Shown piece by piece: positions 1 through 5,068 of a stretch of DNA of 5,849 nt. The notes beneath the pieces are model-generated. The model saw nothing but the letters and a program-made list of their open reading frames with translations. It did no database searches and was not told where the DNA came from. This stretch comes from Solirubrobacterales bacterium 70-9 (GTDB lineage Bacteria > Actinomycetota > Thermoleophilia > Solirubrobacterales > 70-9). Positions within the stretch are counted from its first letter, which is position 1. Every line of letters starts with the position of its first letter. A program made the position numbers and the translations under genes. Location of the stretch: NCBI GenBank assembly GCA_001898095.1, contig MKSH01000111.1:27188-33036 (forward strand), given 5' to 3'.

Positions 1-425
1 TCGGCGTCCAGGCCTTCCGCCCCTCGGCGCTGAAGTGGATGGGGCTGACGATCGTCCTCTACCTCGCCTTCAACATCTTCTACTCGGCGGTGATCACCGA
101 ACCGCACCAGCAGGACATCGCCAAGGGCTTCGGGGCGATCCCGATCCAGATCCTGCTGATCGTCATCGCCGCCCCGGTGACCGAGGAGATCTGCTTCCGC
201 GGGATGCTCTTCGGCGGCCTGCGGGAGAAGCTGCCGCGGATCGTCGCGGCGCTGATCTGTGGGCTGATCTTCGGCGCCCTGCACGCGATCACCGGGATCA
301 CCGCGGTGCCGCCGCTGATCGTCTTCGGCTTCCTGCTGGCGCTGCTCTACGAGCGGACCGGGTCGATCGTCCCGGGGATGCTCCTGCACATCCTCAACAA
401 CATCGTCGCCCTCGCGAGCCAGTAA
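1..425 (+). CDS. CPBP family intramembrane metalloprotease (C-terminal part, 5' truncated)
   Basis: The reading frame is open from base 3 to the TAA at 423-425, so the gene enters from the left edge and only about 140 C-terminal residues are present. Numbering from the internal Met codon at 39, all three CPBP (CAAX protease / bacteriocin-processing, Abi) motifs are visible: EEICFR (residues 49-54, EExxxR), FGALH (79-83 region, FxxxH with His82) and HILNN (His117, Asn121). These Glu and His residues are the expected metal-binding and catalytic set of this membrane-embedded protease family. Hydrophobic stretches around residues 2-20, 33-46, 68-82 and 90-103 fit its transmembrane helices. Family members include Rce1-like prenyl-protein proteases and bacteriocin immunity proteins; the substrate here cannot be deduced. 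The next gene starts about 10-30 bp downstream, so co-transcription is possible. Family assignment is firm, physiological role unknown. Confidence 0.9.
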   Translation, partial: GVQAFRPSALKWMGLTIVLYLAFNIFYSAVITEPHQQDIAKGFGAIPIQILLIVIAAPVTEEICFRGMLFGGLREKLPRIVAALICGLIFGALHAITGITAVPPLIVFGFLLALLYERTGSIVPGMLLHILNNIVALASQ

Positions 426-440
426 GACCGCGTTTGTGAG

Positions 441-446
441 TACGAT
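441..446 (+). promoter_or_regulatory. Candidate leaderless -10 element (TACGAT) for the L,D-transpeptidase gene
   Basis: TACGAT matches the actinobacterial -10 consensus TANNNT and ends exactly 7 bases before the GTG at 454. Transcription would then begin at or next to the start codon, giving a leaderless mRNA. I see no clear -35 hexamer at 16-18 bases spacing, and no Shine-Dalgarno sequence before either candidate start. The same geometry (TANNNT, 7 bases, start codon) recurs before the reductase gene at 4629, which strengthens the reading. The transcription itself is inference. Confidence 0.5.
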
Positions 447-453
447 TTCGCCC

Positions 454-1440
454 GTGATCCGTCGCCTTGCCCTCGCCGTCGGAGCCGCCGTGCTCCTGGC
501 GGTGCCCACCGCCGCAGCCGCGGCGCCCGGCAAGGAAGCGGGACAGGGACGGAAGCCCGCCGCCAAGCCGGAAGTCCCGAAGGCGACGGTGAAGATCGAC
601 GTCGGCGGCCTCAAGGGCGGCAAGGCGACGATCCTCGACACGGTCCCGGTGACCGGCACGGTCTCGCCCTACGTCGAAGGCCAGCACGTCGAAGTCGCCT
701 TCTACCTGAACGGCAAGCAGATCGCGGGCCGCCAGGTCGCGATCGAGCCGGGGCCGAACGAAACCGGCACCTTCGAATCGAGCGTCGTGGTGAAGGAAAG
801 CGGCAAGTACGCGGTCGCCGCCAAGCACGTGGCGACGCCGAACCTGGGCGGCGACTCGACCGTGCGCAAGAGCTGGACGGTCAGCTTCCCGAAGCTGAAC
901 CCGGGAGAATGCTCGGACGTCGTCGGCGCCTTCAAGTCCCACCTGGCGGAGATGGGCTACGTCAGCGGCGGCGGCAAGTGCTTCACCGCGCGGCTCGGGC
1001 GCGAGGTGCTCGCCTACCGCAAAGTCAACGACATGGACCGCACCAAAAAGGCGGGCCCGGGGCTGCTGAAGTCGGTCTTCGAAAACAAGGGCGCCTACCA
1101 CGTCAAGTACCCGGACGCCGGCGAACACGTCGAGGCGCCGCTCGCCCTTCAGGTCCTTGTGCTGATCAAAGGTGGCAAGCCGTTCGCGATCTACCCGATC
1201 TCCTCCGGCAAGCCCTCGACGCCGACGATCACCGGCCACTACGAGTTCTACCGCCAGGAACCGGGCTACAACTCGGAGGGGATGTACTACTCCTTCTACT
1301 GGCACAACGGCTACGCGGTGCACGGCTACCACGAAGTCCCGAACTACGCCGCCAGCCACGGCTGCCTGCGGACCTTCATCGCCGACCAGCCGCGGATCTA
1401 CGAACAGCTTCACTTCGGCGAGTCGATCTTCGTCTTCTAG
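454..1440 (+). CDS. Secreted L,D-transpeptidase (YkuD-type) with N-terminal Ig-like and peptidoglycan-binding-like regions
   Basis: This 328-residue exported protein probably cross-links peptidoglycan through meso-diaminopimelate (3-3) bonds or attaches proteins to it, outside the membrane. Counting from GTG 454, residues 1-24 form a signal peptide (IRR, then a hydrophobic Ala/Val/Leu core ending AAAAA). A Pro/Lys-rich linker follows, then a beta-rich Ig-like region (about 45-146). Next is a segment resembling a peptidoglycan-binding domain (about 153-211, with FKSHLAEMGY) whose Cys153 and Cys176 could form a disulfide. The C-terminal catalytic domain runs from about 225 to 328. The active-site signature is His290-Gly followed by SHGCLR (301-306), with nucleophile Cys304, His302 and Arg306. 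The start is uncertain: an in-frame GTG at 436 would add six residues. I prefer 454 because a -10 element lies 7 bases upstream; neither start has a Shine-Dalgarno site. Glu codons are GAA-rich (13 GAA, 7 GAG), unlike the adjacent pyrE. The exact reaction is inferred from the family. Confidence 0.9.
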   Translation: MIRRLALAVGAAVLLAVPTAAAAAPGKEAGQGRKPAAKPEVPKATVKIDVGGLKGGKATILDTVPVTGTVSPYVEGQHVEVAFYLNGKQIAGRQVAIEPGPNETGTFESSVVVKESGKYAVAAKHVATPNLGGDSTVRKSWTVSFPKLNPGECSDVVGAFKSHLAEMGYVSGGGKCFTARLGREVLAYRKVNDMDRTKKAGPGLLKSVFENKGAYHVKYPDAGEHVEAPLALQVLVLIKGGKPFAIYPISSGKPSTPTITGHYEFYRQEPGYNSEGMYYSFYWHNGYAVHGYHEVPNYAASHGCLRTFIADQPRIYEQLHFGESIFVF

Positions 1441-1462
1441 CGGCGCGTAGAGTGCGCATCGC

Positions 1463-2029
1463 ATGACCGACCTGGACGCCGCCAAGCAGACGCTCGTCGC
1501 CGAACTGCGCGAGCACTCGCTGGTGATCGGCGAAGTGACCCTGGCGAGCGGGGCGACCGCCCAGTACTACGTCGACGCGCGGCGGACGCTGATGCGGCCG
1601 GGCGGGTTTCGGGCGGCGGGCGAGCTGATCGCGGCGGCGGCGCACGAGGTCGGCGCGACGGCGGTCGGCGGGCCGGCGACGGCGGCGATCGCGCCCTCCT
1701 GCGCGGCGCTCGCGGGGCCATCCGGGGACGACCTGGTCGCCTTCTTCGTCCGCGGCGAGAAAAAGCAGCACGGCTTGCAGCGCTGGGTCGAGGGGCCGGT
1801 CGAGCCGGGCGTCCGCTGCCTGGTGGTCGAGGACACGGTGACCACCGGCGGCTCGACCGCGAAGGCGATCGAACGCTGCCGCGAGGAGGGGCTCGAGATC
1901 GCCGGCGTGATCGCCGTGGTCGACCGCCTCGCGGGCGCGGCGGAGCGGATCGAAGCCGCCGCCGCGGCGCCCTTCCGCGCCCTCTGCACGATCGACGAGC
2001 TCTACCCCGAGCGGCCCGACCGCGCCTAG
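1463..2029 (+). CDS. pyrE: Orotate phosphoribosyltransferase
   Basis: This cytoplasmic enzyme joins orotate to PRPP to form orotidine 5'-monophosphate, the fifth step of de novo pyrimidine synthesis. The 188 residues are the usual length for PyrE. The N-terminal part carries the orotate-site type pattern LASGATAQYYVDARR (27-41). The catalytic loop is VRGEKKQHG (96-104), with Arg97, Lys100, Lys101 and His103 matching the K-x-x-HG loop of the family. The PRPP-binding motif is LVVEDTVTTGGST (120-132). A Rossmann-like strand and 'VVDR' (152-155) follow, as in known PyrE proteins. The ATG at 1463 lies 22 bp after the ldt stop. There is no clear Shine-Dalgarno site, but TAGAGT at 1448-1453 is a possible -10 element ending 9 bases before the start. 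No other pyr gene is in view. Other type I phosphoribosyltransferases share the PRPP motif, but the catalytic loop and N-terminus favour PyrE. Confidence 0.92.
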   Translation: MTDLDAAKQTLVAELREHSLVIGEVTLASGATAQYYVDARRTLMRPGGFRAAGELIAAAAHEVGATAVGGPATAAIAPSCAALAGPSGDDLVAFFVRGEKKQHGLQRWVEGPVEPGVRCLVVEDTVTTGGSTAKAIERCREEGLEIAGVIAVVDRLAGAAERIEAAAAAPFRALCTIDELYPERPDRA

Positions 2030-2032
2030 GCC

Positions 2033-2036
2033 GGAG
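2033..2036 (+). promoter_or_regulatory. Ribosome binding site (GGAG) fixing the GTG start of yceH
   Basis: GGAG lies 5 bases before the GTG at 2042, in the 12-bp gap after the pyrE stop. It is the only convincing Shine-Dalgarno sequence before a gene in this window. It supports the GTG as start and translation from a shared pyrE-yceH transcript. Confidence 0.6.
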
Positions 2037-2041
2037 CGCCC

Positions 2042-2710
2042 GTGCCCGCCGCTCCCGACGCCGTCGAGATCCGCGTCGTCGCCTGCCTGGTCGAGAAGCA
2101 GCGGACGACCCCGGACGCCTACCCGCTCTCGCTGAACTCCCTGCGGCTCGCCTGCAACCAGTCGACGAACCGCGACCCGGTCGTCGACTACGACGAGCAG
2201 ACGGTCTCCGACGCCCTGCGGCGCACGGCGCTGCGCGGCTGGACGCGGCTGACCAGCGGGGCGGGATCGCGGGCGCGCAAGTACCGCCACCTGCTCGCCG
2301 ACGCCCTGTCGGTCGAGGACCAGGACCTGGCGCTGCTGGCGGTCTTGATGCTGCGCGGCGCGCAGACGCCGGGTGAGCTGAAGCAGCGGACCGAGCGCTA
2401 CTCCGGCGGCTTCGCCGACCTCGCCGCCGTCGGCGAGGGGCTCGAGCGGCTGATCGGGCGCGGCTACGTCATCCGCCATCCCCGCCGCCCGGGGCAGAAG
2501 GAGGACCGCTACGAGCAGGTGCTGGGCGGCGAGGACGCGGTCGAGATCGATCTTGGCGATCCCGTGCCTGAAGATGGGATGATCGCAGACGGAGCTCCCC
2601 CGCCCGCACCGTCGGTCGCCGACGAGACGGCGCGGCTCGACCGGCTGGAAGCCGACCTGCTCGACCTCAAGGGCGAGATCGCGCGCCTGCGCGAGGCGCT
2701 CGGCGACTGA
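2042..2710 (+). CDS. YceH family protein (DUF480), tandem winged-helix fold
   Basis: This 222-residue protein aligns by eye with E. coli YceH over most of its length. Residues 8-47 match the family core (EIRVVACLVEKQ, then TTPDAYPLSLNSL, ACNQ and NRDPV). The second block has MLRGAQTPGEL (103-113) and the third RRPGQKEDRY (148-157). The family is known to have two winged-helix domains, here roughly residues 5-85 and 90-162. A disordered acidic, Pro-rich linker (about 165-195) then leads to a Leu/Glu/Arg heptad segment (197-220) likely to form a coiled coil, as in YceH itself. The molecular role of the family is not settled; the fold suggests DNA binding or protein-protein contacts. It begins 12 bp after pyrE with its own GGAG site, so the two are probably co-transcribed. 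Family identity is firm, function unknown. Confidence 0.9.
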   Translation: MPAAPDAVEIRVVACLVEKQRTTPDAYPLSLNSLRLACNQSTNRDPVVDYDEQTVSDALRRTALRGWTRLTSGAGSRARKYRHLLADALSVEDQDLALLAVLMLRGAQTPGELKQRTERYSGGFADLAAVGEGLERLIGRGYVIRHPRRPGQKEDRYEQVLGGEDAVEIDLGDPVPEDGMIADGAPPPAPSVADETARLDRLEADLLDLKGEIARLREALGD

Positions 2711-2716
2711 GAGTCG

Positions 2717-4528
2717 CTAGCGGCGCGCCGACGCCCGGCGCGCCGCGGCCGATTCCAGCGGCAGGCCGGCGGAGCGCTGTCCGCCGGGGATCGAGGCGAC
2801 CAGCAGCGTCCGCAGCTTGCCCCGTTCCTGCAGGATCTTCCGTCCCCCGGCCGAGAGCGGCAGCACGAAACGGTGCCAGCTTGCGCCGTTCAGGTGGAAG
2901 GTGCGCTGGGCGAGCGAGCGGGTCACGGCGTGGATCCGCGGCGGTTTGCGGCGGCGCGGGGTGGACACCTTGTAGGTGGTGCGGAGGCCGAGGTGGCCGG
3001 GGCATTCGAGCCCGGCGGGGAATTCGCAGGTGAGGTTGACGGCGATCCCGCTGCGGGTCGCGCGCAGGCCGGAGATGGTGATCGCGACCGGGATCGTCGT
3101 CGTCTTGCAGCCGAGCAGGCGGTTGCCGCCGAGCGCCACGTTGACCGCGTAGACGCAGATCGGCTCGGGGCCCGACTTGATCGTGTTGAAACGGACGTCG
3201 AAGCCGTGGTTCGGCCCGGCGGTCGTGTGGGTGGCGGCGACGTCGGTGCGGACGATGTTCGCGACCGGGCCCAGTTCGAAGGTTTCGACGCCTTTCTGGC
3301 CTTCGCGACCGCCGACGACGACGTTGATCGAGAGGACTTCGGCGGGCGAGTCGGGGTCGAACGCCCAGCCTTTCACCCGCACCTGGCCTTTGGCCGGGGC
3401 GCCGGTGAGTTCGAGCACCCCGATCGGGTCCGATTCACCGACCGCCGGCGTGCCGACCCCGACCGTCGCCCCGTCGACGTAGTTGCTGTCGATGTTGATC
3501 GTCGTGCCGCCCCAGGTCTCGTTATGGCCGCCGCGGAACTGGTGGATGCGCTGATGGTTGGGCCAGGCGGTCGAGGGGACCACGGTGTCGAGCGTGTTTT
3601 CGGCGCCGTTCCAGTTCGCGATCCAGATGTTGTCGGGGCTGGGGTAGGCGGTGCCGTACTGGGCGGCGAGGTCGGCGATCCCGGAGCCGCTGGAGGAGTA
3701 GACGCCGGAGACGTAGCCGAGTTCGTGGATCTTGTTCGTCCACGCTTCGAGGAAGGTGAGGACGGATTTGGTGGCGCTGGCGGTCGGCGAGTAGGACTCC
3801 ATGTCGAAGTAGATCGGGCTGCCCGTGCCGATCCCGATCGCGATCGCCTCGGTCACCGCGTCTTCGGCCGCCGCCGCGCCCTGCGTGGCCGCCGCGACCG
3901 CGGTCAGCTTGGCGCAGCTGCTGCAGCTCGAGGTCGGCGCCTGCAGGCCGACGTAGGTCGGGATCAGGTGCCAGCCGGCGGTGGTCTGGGCGCTGACCCA
4001 GCTGGAGCTGAGGTTCGGCTGTGAGCAGGCGCTGTTTTCGCCGCCGATGTAGATGCCGACGCCGCGGAAGGGGGATTCGGCCCAGGCGGCCATCGCGCTG
4101 CTCGAGGGAGCGCTGCAGGTGTCGAAGCCGAGGCCGGTGAAGACCGAGCCGCTGACCGAGGCGGTCGCCGGGGGGTCGGTAGCGCGCGAGGCCGAGGCGC
4201 GGGCCGCGCGGGGACGAGCCTGGTTCGAGCCGACGACGATCGCCCGTCGCTTGCCGAGGATCGGCCCGGCTGGGCACCGCTGTTCGGCCGAGGGGCCGCC
4301 GAGGTAGACGACCCGGCGGTCGAGCCGCACGCAGGTCCGCGAGTGGGCGCCGACCCGGACCACCTTGTAGCCCTGCGGCACGTGGACCGCGTGGCCCTCG
4401 AACTGGACGCTGCGCCCGCCCGCGGCCTCGGCACGGCCCGCGCCGAGCGTCGCCGCAAAGGCGGCGAGGAGGACGAGGGCGGCGACCGGGAAATGGGCGC
4501 GCAGACGTATGCCGGGTCCGGAGATCAC
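2717..4528 (-). CDS. Secreted DUF1906 (Rv2525c-like glycoside-hydrolase-like) protein with extra beta domains
   Basis: A 603-residue exported protein starting at GTG 4528, with an in-frame TGA at 4538-4540. Residues 1-36 are a signal peptide (RLR, hydrophobic 14-30, AEA). Residues 37-100 form a small region with Cys66 and Cys85, followed by an Ala/Arg/Ser linker. The DUF1906 TIM-barrel-like domain spans about 131-358: GLGFDTCSAPS (132-142), GVGIYIGGENSAC (156-168), GWHLIPTYVGLQAP (185-198), IYFDMESY (239-246), GYVSGVYSS (271-279), NIWIANWNG (300-308) and INIDSNYVDG (344-353). Asp242, Glu244 and Asp347 are candidate catalytic acids. Residues 368-480 resemble an actinobacterial beta module (VKGWAFDPDSP, HGFDVRF, ICVYAVN, LLGCKT). 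Residues 481-590 form another module with Cys501 and Cys509. All ten cysteines fit five extracellular disulfides. The family includes M. tuberculosis Rv2525c, a secreted protein linked to cell-wall properties; the substrate is not known. Its stop is 6 bp from that of yceH. Confidence 0.88.
   Translation of the reverse strand: MISGPGIRLRAHFPVAALVLLAAFAATLGAGRAEAAGGRSVQFEGHAVHVPQGYKVVRVGAHSRTCVRLDRRVVYLGGPSAEQRCPAGPILGKRRAIVVGSNQARPRAARASASRATDPPATASVSGSVFTGLGFDTCSAPSSSAMAAWAESPFRGVGIYIGGENSACSQPNLSSSWVSAQTTAGWHLIPTYVGLQAPTSSCSSCAKLTAVAAATQGAAAAEDAVTEAIAIGIGTGSPIYFDMESYSPTASATKSVLTFLEAWTNKIHELGYVSGVYSSSGSGIADLAAQYGTAYPSPDNIWIANWNGAENTLDTVVPSTAWPNHQRIHQFRGGHNETWGGTTINIDSNYVDGATVGVGTPAVGESDPIGVLELTGAPAKGQVRVKGWAFDPDSPAEVLSINVVVGGREGQKGVETFELGPVANIVRTDVAATHTTAGPNHGFDVRFNTIKSGPEPICVYAVNVALGGNRLLGCKTTTIPVAITISGLRATRSGIAVNLTCEFPAGLECPGHLGLRTTYKVSTPRRRKPPRIHAVTRSLAQRTFHLNGASWHRFVLPLSAGGRKILQERGKLRTLLVASIPGGQRSAGLPLESAAARRASARR
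2720..2746. terminator. Perfect 11-bp GC hairpin at the yceH / DUF1906 convergent junction
   Basis: Bases 2720-2730 are exactly complementary to 2736-2746 around the loop ACGCC (2731-2735). The stem is entirely G/C and lies 9 bp after the yceH stop, overlapping the last codons of the opposing gene (its RASARR tail). No T-run follows on either strand, so it is not a classical intrinsic terminator. U-tract-free hairpins between convergent genes are, however, common candidates for termination or transcript-end protection in high-GC actinobacteria. The structure is seen directly; the role is inferred. Confidence 0.5.
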
Positions 4529-4582
4529 AGGCCTTGGTCATTAAACGGGTCTCGGCCGCCGAAGTTGCTGCGGCCCGGGGAA

Positions 4583-4600
4583 CGGCAAGCTCGCTTGCCG
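4583..4600. promoter_or_regulatory. 18-bp palindrome (CGGCAAGC-TC-GCTTGCCG), candidate operator
   Basis: Two perfect 8-base arms (4583-4590 and 4593-4600) flank the central TC. The site sits about 16-33 bases before the -10 element of the reductase gene, over where a -35 or RNA polymerase contact would fall. That is a usual position for a dimeric repressor. It could also fold as a 7-bp hairpin with a CTCG loop, or be a dispersed extragenic palindrome. No regulator gene is in view, so its partner cannot be named. Confidence 0.45.
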
Positions 4601-4610
4601 ACGATCGTCG
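4599..4610. repeat. 12-bp perfect palindrome CGACGATCGTCG
   Basis: A self-complementary 12-mer overlapping the end of the preceding palindrome by two bases and ending 5 bases before the -10 hexamer. It may be a second protein-binding half of a compound operator. CGATCG-type palindromes also arise readily in such GC-rich DNA, so significance is uncertain. Confidence 0.3.
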
Positions 4611-4615
4611 CCGGC

Positions 4616-4621
4616 TACAGT
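4616..4621 (+). promoter_or_regulatory. Leaderless -10 element (TACAGT) for the F420-dependent reductase gene
   Basis: TACAGT fits TANNNT and ends 7 bases before ATG 4629, so the transcript would start at the initiation codon. There is no Shine-Dalgarno sequence upstream, as expected for a leaderless gene. TTGCCG at 4595-4600 resembles a -35 box, but its 15-base spacing is short. That TTGCCG is the right arm of the 4583-4600 palindrome. Confidence 0.55.
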
Positions 4622-4628
4622 TCCGTCC

Positions 4629-5048
4629 ATGACGACGACGCCGAACGATTTCAACGCCGGAGTGATCGAGGAGTTCCGCGCCAACGGCGGTACCGCCGGG
4701 GGCATGTTCGAGGGCAAACCTCTGCTTCTCCTGCACAACGTGGGGGCGAAATCGGGGACGGAGTTCGTCACCCCGCTCGTCTATCTGGACGAGGGCGGCG
4801 AGTGGTTCATCTTCGCCTCCAAAGGAGGCGCGCCGAACAACCCGGGCTGGTTCCACAACCTGAAGGCGCGGCCCGCCGTCTCGATCGAGATCGGCGCCGA
4901 CACCGTCGACGTCACCGCCGAGGAGGTCACCGGCGAGGAGCGCGACCGGATCTACGCGATCCAGTCCGAGCAGCAGCCGCAGTTCGCCGAATACGCGCAG
5001 AAGACCGACCGGAAGATCCCGGTCATCGCGCTGAAGCCGCGCGGCTAG
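4629..5048 (+). CDS. Ddn-like deazaflavin (F420)-dependent nitroreductase / quinone reductase family protein (DUF385)
   Basis: A 139-residue cytosolic or membrane-associated protein of the split-beta-barrel Ddn family. Family members use reduced coenzyme F420 to reduce quinones or nitro compounds; M. tuberculosis Ddn activates nitroimidazole drugs. Recognisable family blocks are FNAGVIEEFRANGG (8-21), LLLLHNVGAKSG (32-43), TPLVYL (48-53), the cofactor-loop region ASKGGAPNNPGWFHNL (63-78), ARPAVSIEIG (80-89) and YAQKTDRKIPVIAL (122-135). The length is typical for the family and there is no signal peptide. The true substrate is unknown; F420 use is inferred from the motifs. The ATG at 4629 is supported by a -10 element 7 bases upstream and by the fit of the N-terminus to the family. 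It is divergent from the DUF1906 gene and convergent, over 20 bp, with the DyP gene. A role in redox stress alongside the peroxidase is possible but speculative. Confidence 0.9.
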   Translation: MTTTPNDFNAGVIEEFRANGGTAGGMFEGKPLLLLHNVGAKSGTEFVTPLVYLDEGGEWFIFASKGGAPNNPGWFHNLKARPAVSIEIGADTVDVTAEEVTGEERDRIYAIQSEQQPQFAEYAQKTDRKIPVIALKPRG

Positions 5049-5051
5049 CCC

Positions 5052-5067
5052 GGCCGCGAACGCGGCT
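5052..5067. terminator. Short hairpin followed by TTT between the reductase and DyP genes
   Basis: GCCGC (5053-5057) pairs with GCGGC (5062-5066) around GAAC, with a G-T wobble extending to 5052/5067. TTTC follows on the plus strand at 5067-5070. It fills most of the 20-bp gap between two convergent stop codons and could end the reductase transcript. The stem is short and the T-run minimal, so this is a moderate call. Confidence 0.4.
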
Positions 5068-5068
5068 T

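Larger units (their letters stand above)
4529..4628. promoter_or_regulatory. 100-bp divergent control region between the DUF1906 and F420 reductase genes
   Basis: This is the only divergent intergenic region in the window and must carry the promoters for both flanking genes. It contains two abutting palindromes (4583-4600 and 4599-4610) and a -10 element for the right-hand gene (4616-4621), described separately. For the left-hand gene, the minus-strand hexamer TTTAAT (complement of 4540-4545) is a weak -10 candidate, and AAGG (complement of 4532-4535) lies 3 bases before its GTG as a weak ribosome site. Neither is strong. Confidence 0.55.

Noticed and set aside
1448..1453. TAGAGT as a separate promoter for pyrE
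   Set aside because: Fits TANNNT but ends 9 bases before the ATG and has no -35; a co-transcript from upstream explains pyrE equally well, so it is only mentioned in the gene entry.
394..1485. Long minus-strand open frame opposite the L,D-transpeptidase gene
   Set aside because: Arg/Val/Asp-rich low-complexity translation with no family motif; it is the usual antisense shadow in high-GC DNA, and the plus-strand gene has clear catalytic motifs.
1376..2479. Long minus-strand open frame opposite pyrE and yceH
   Set aside because: Spans two well-supported plus-strand genes and their gap, has compositionally biased sequence and no recognisable domain.
2873..4024. Plus-strand 383-codon frame inside the DUF1906 gene
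   Set aside because: Antisense shadow with Gly/Ala/Arg/Asp bias and no domain; the minus-strand DUF1906 motifs are unambiguous.
3522..4856. Minus-strand 444-codon frame covering the DUF1906 gene start, the divergent region and the start of the reductase gene
   Set aside because: Runs antisense through the reductase gene and out of frame through the DUF1906 gene; Arg/Pro-rich composition, no motif.
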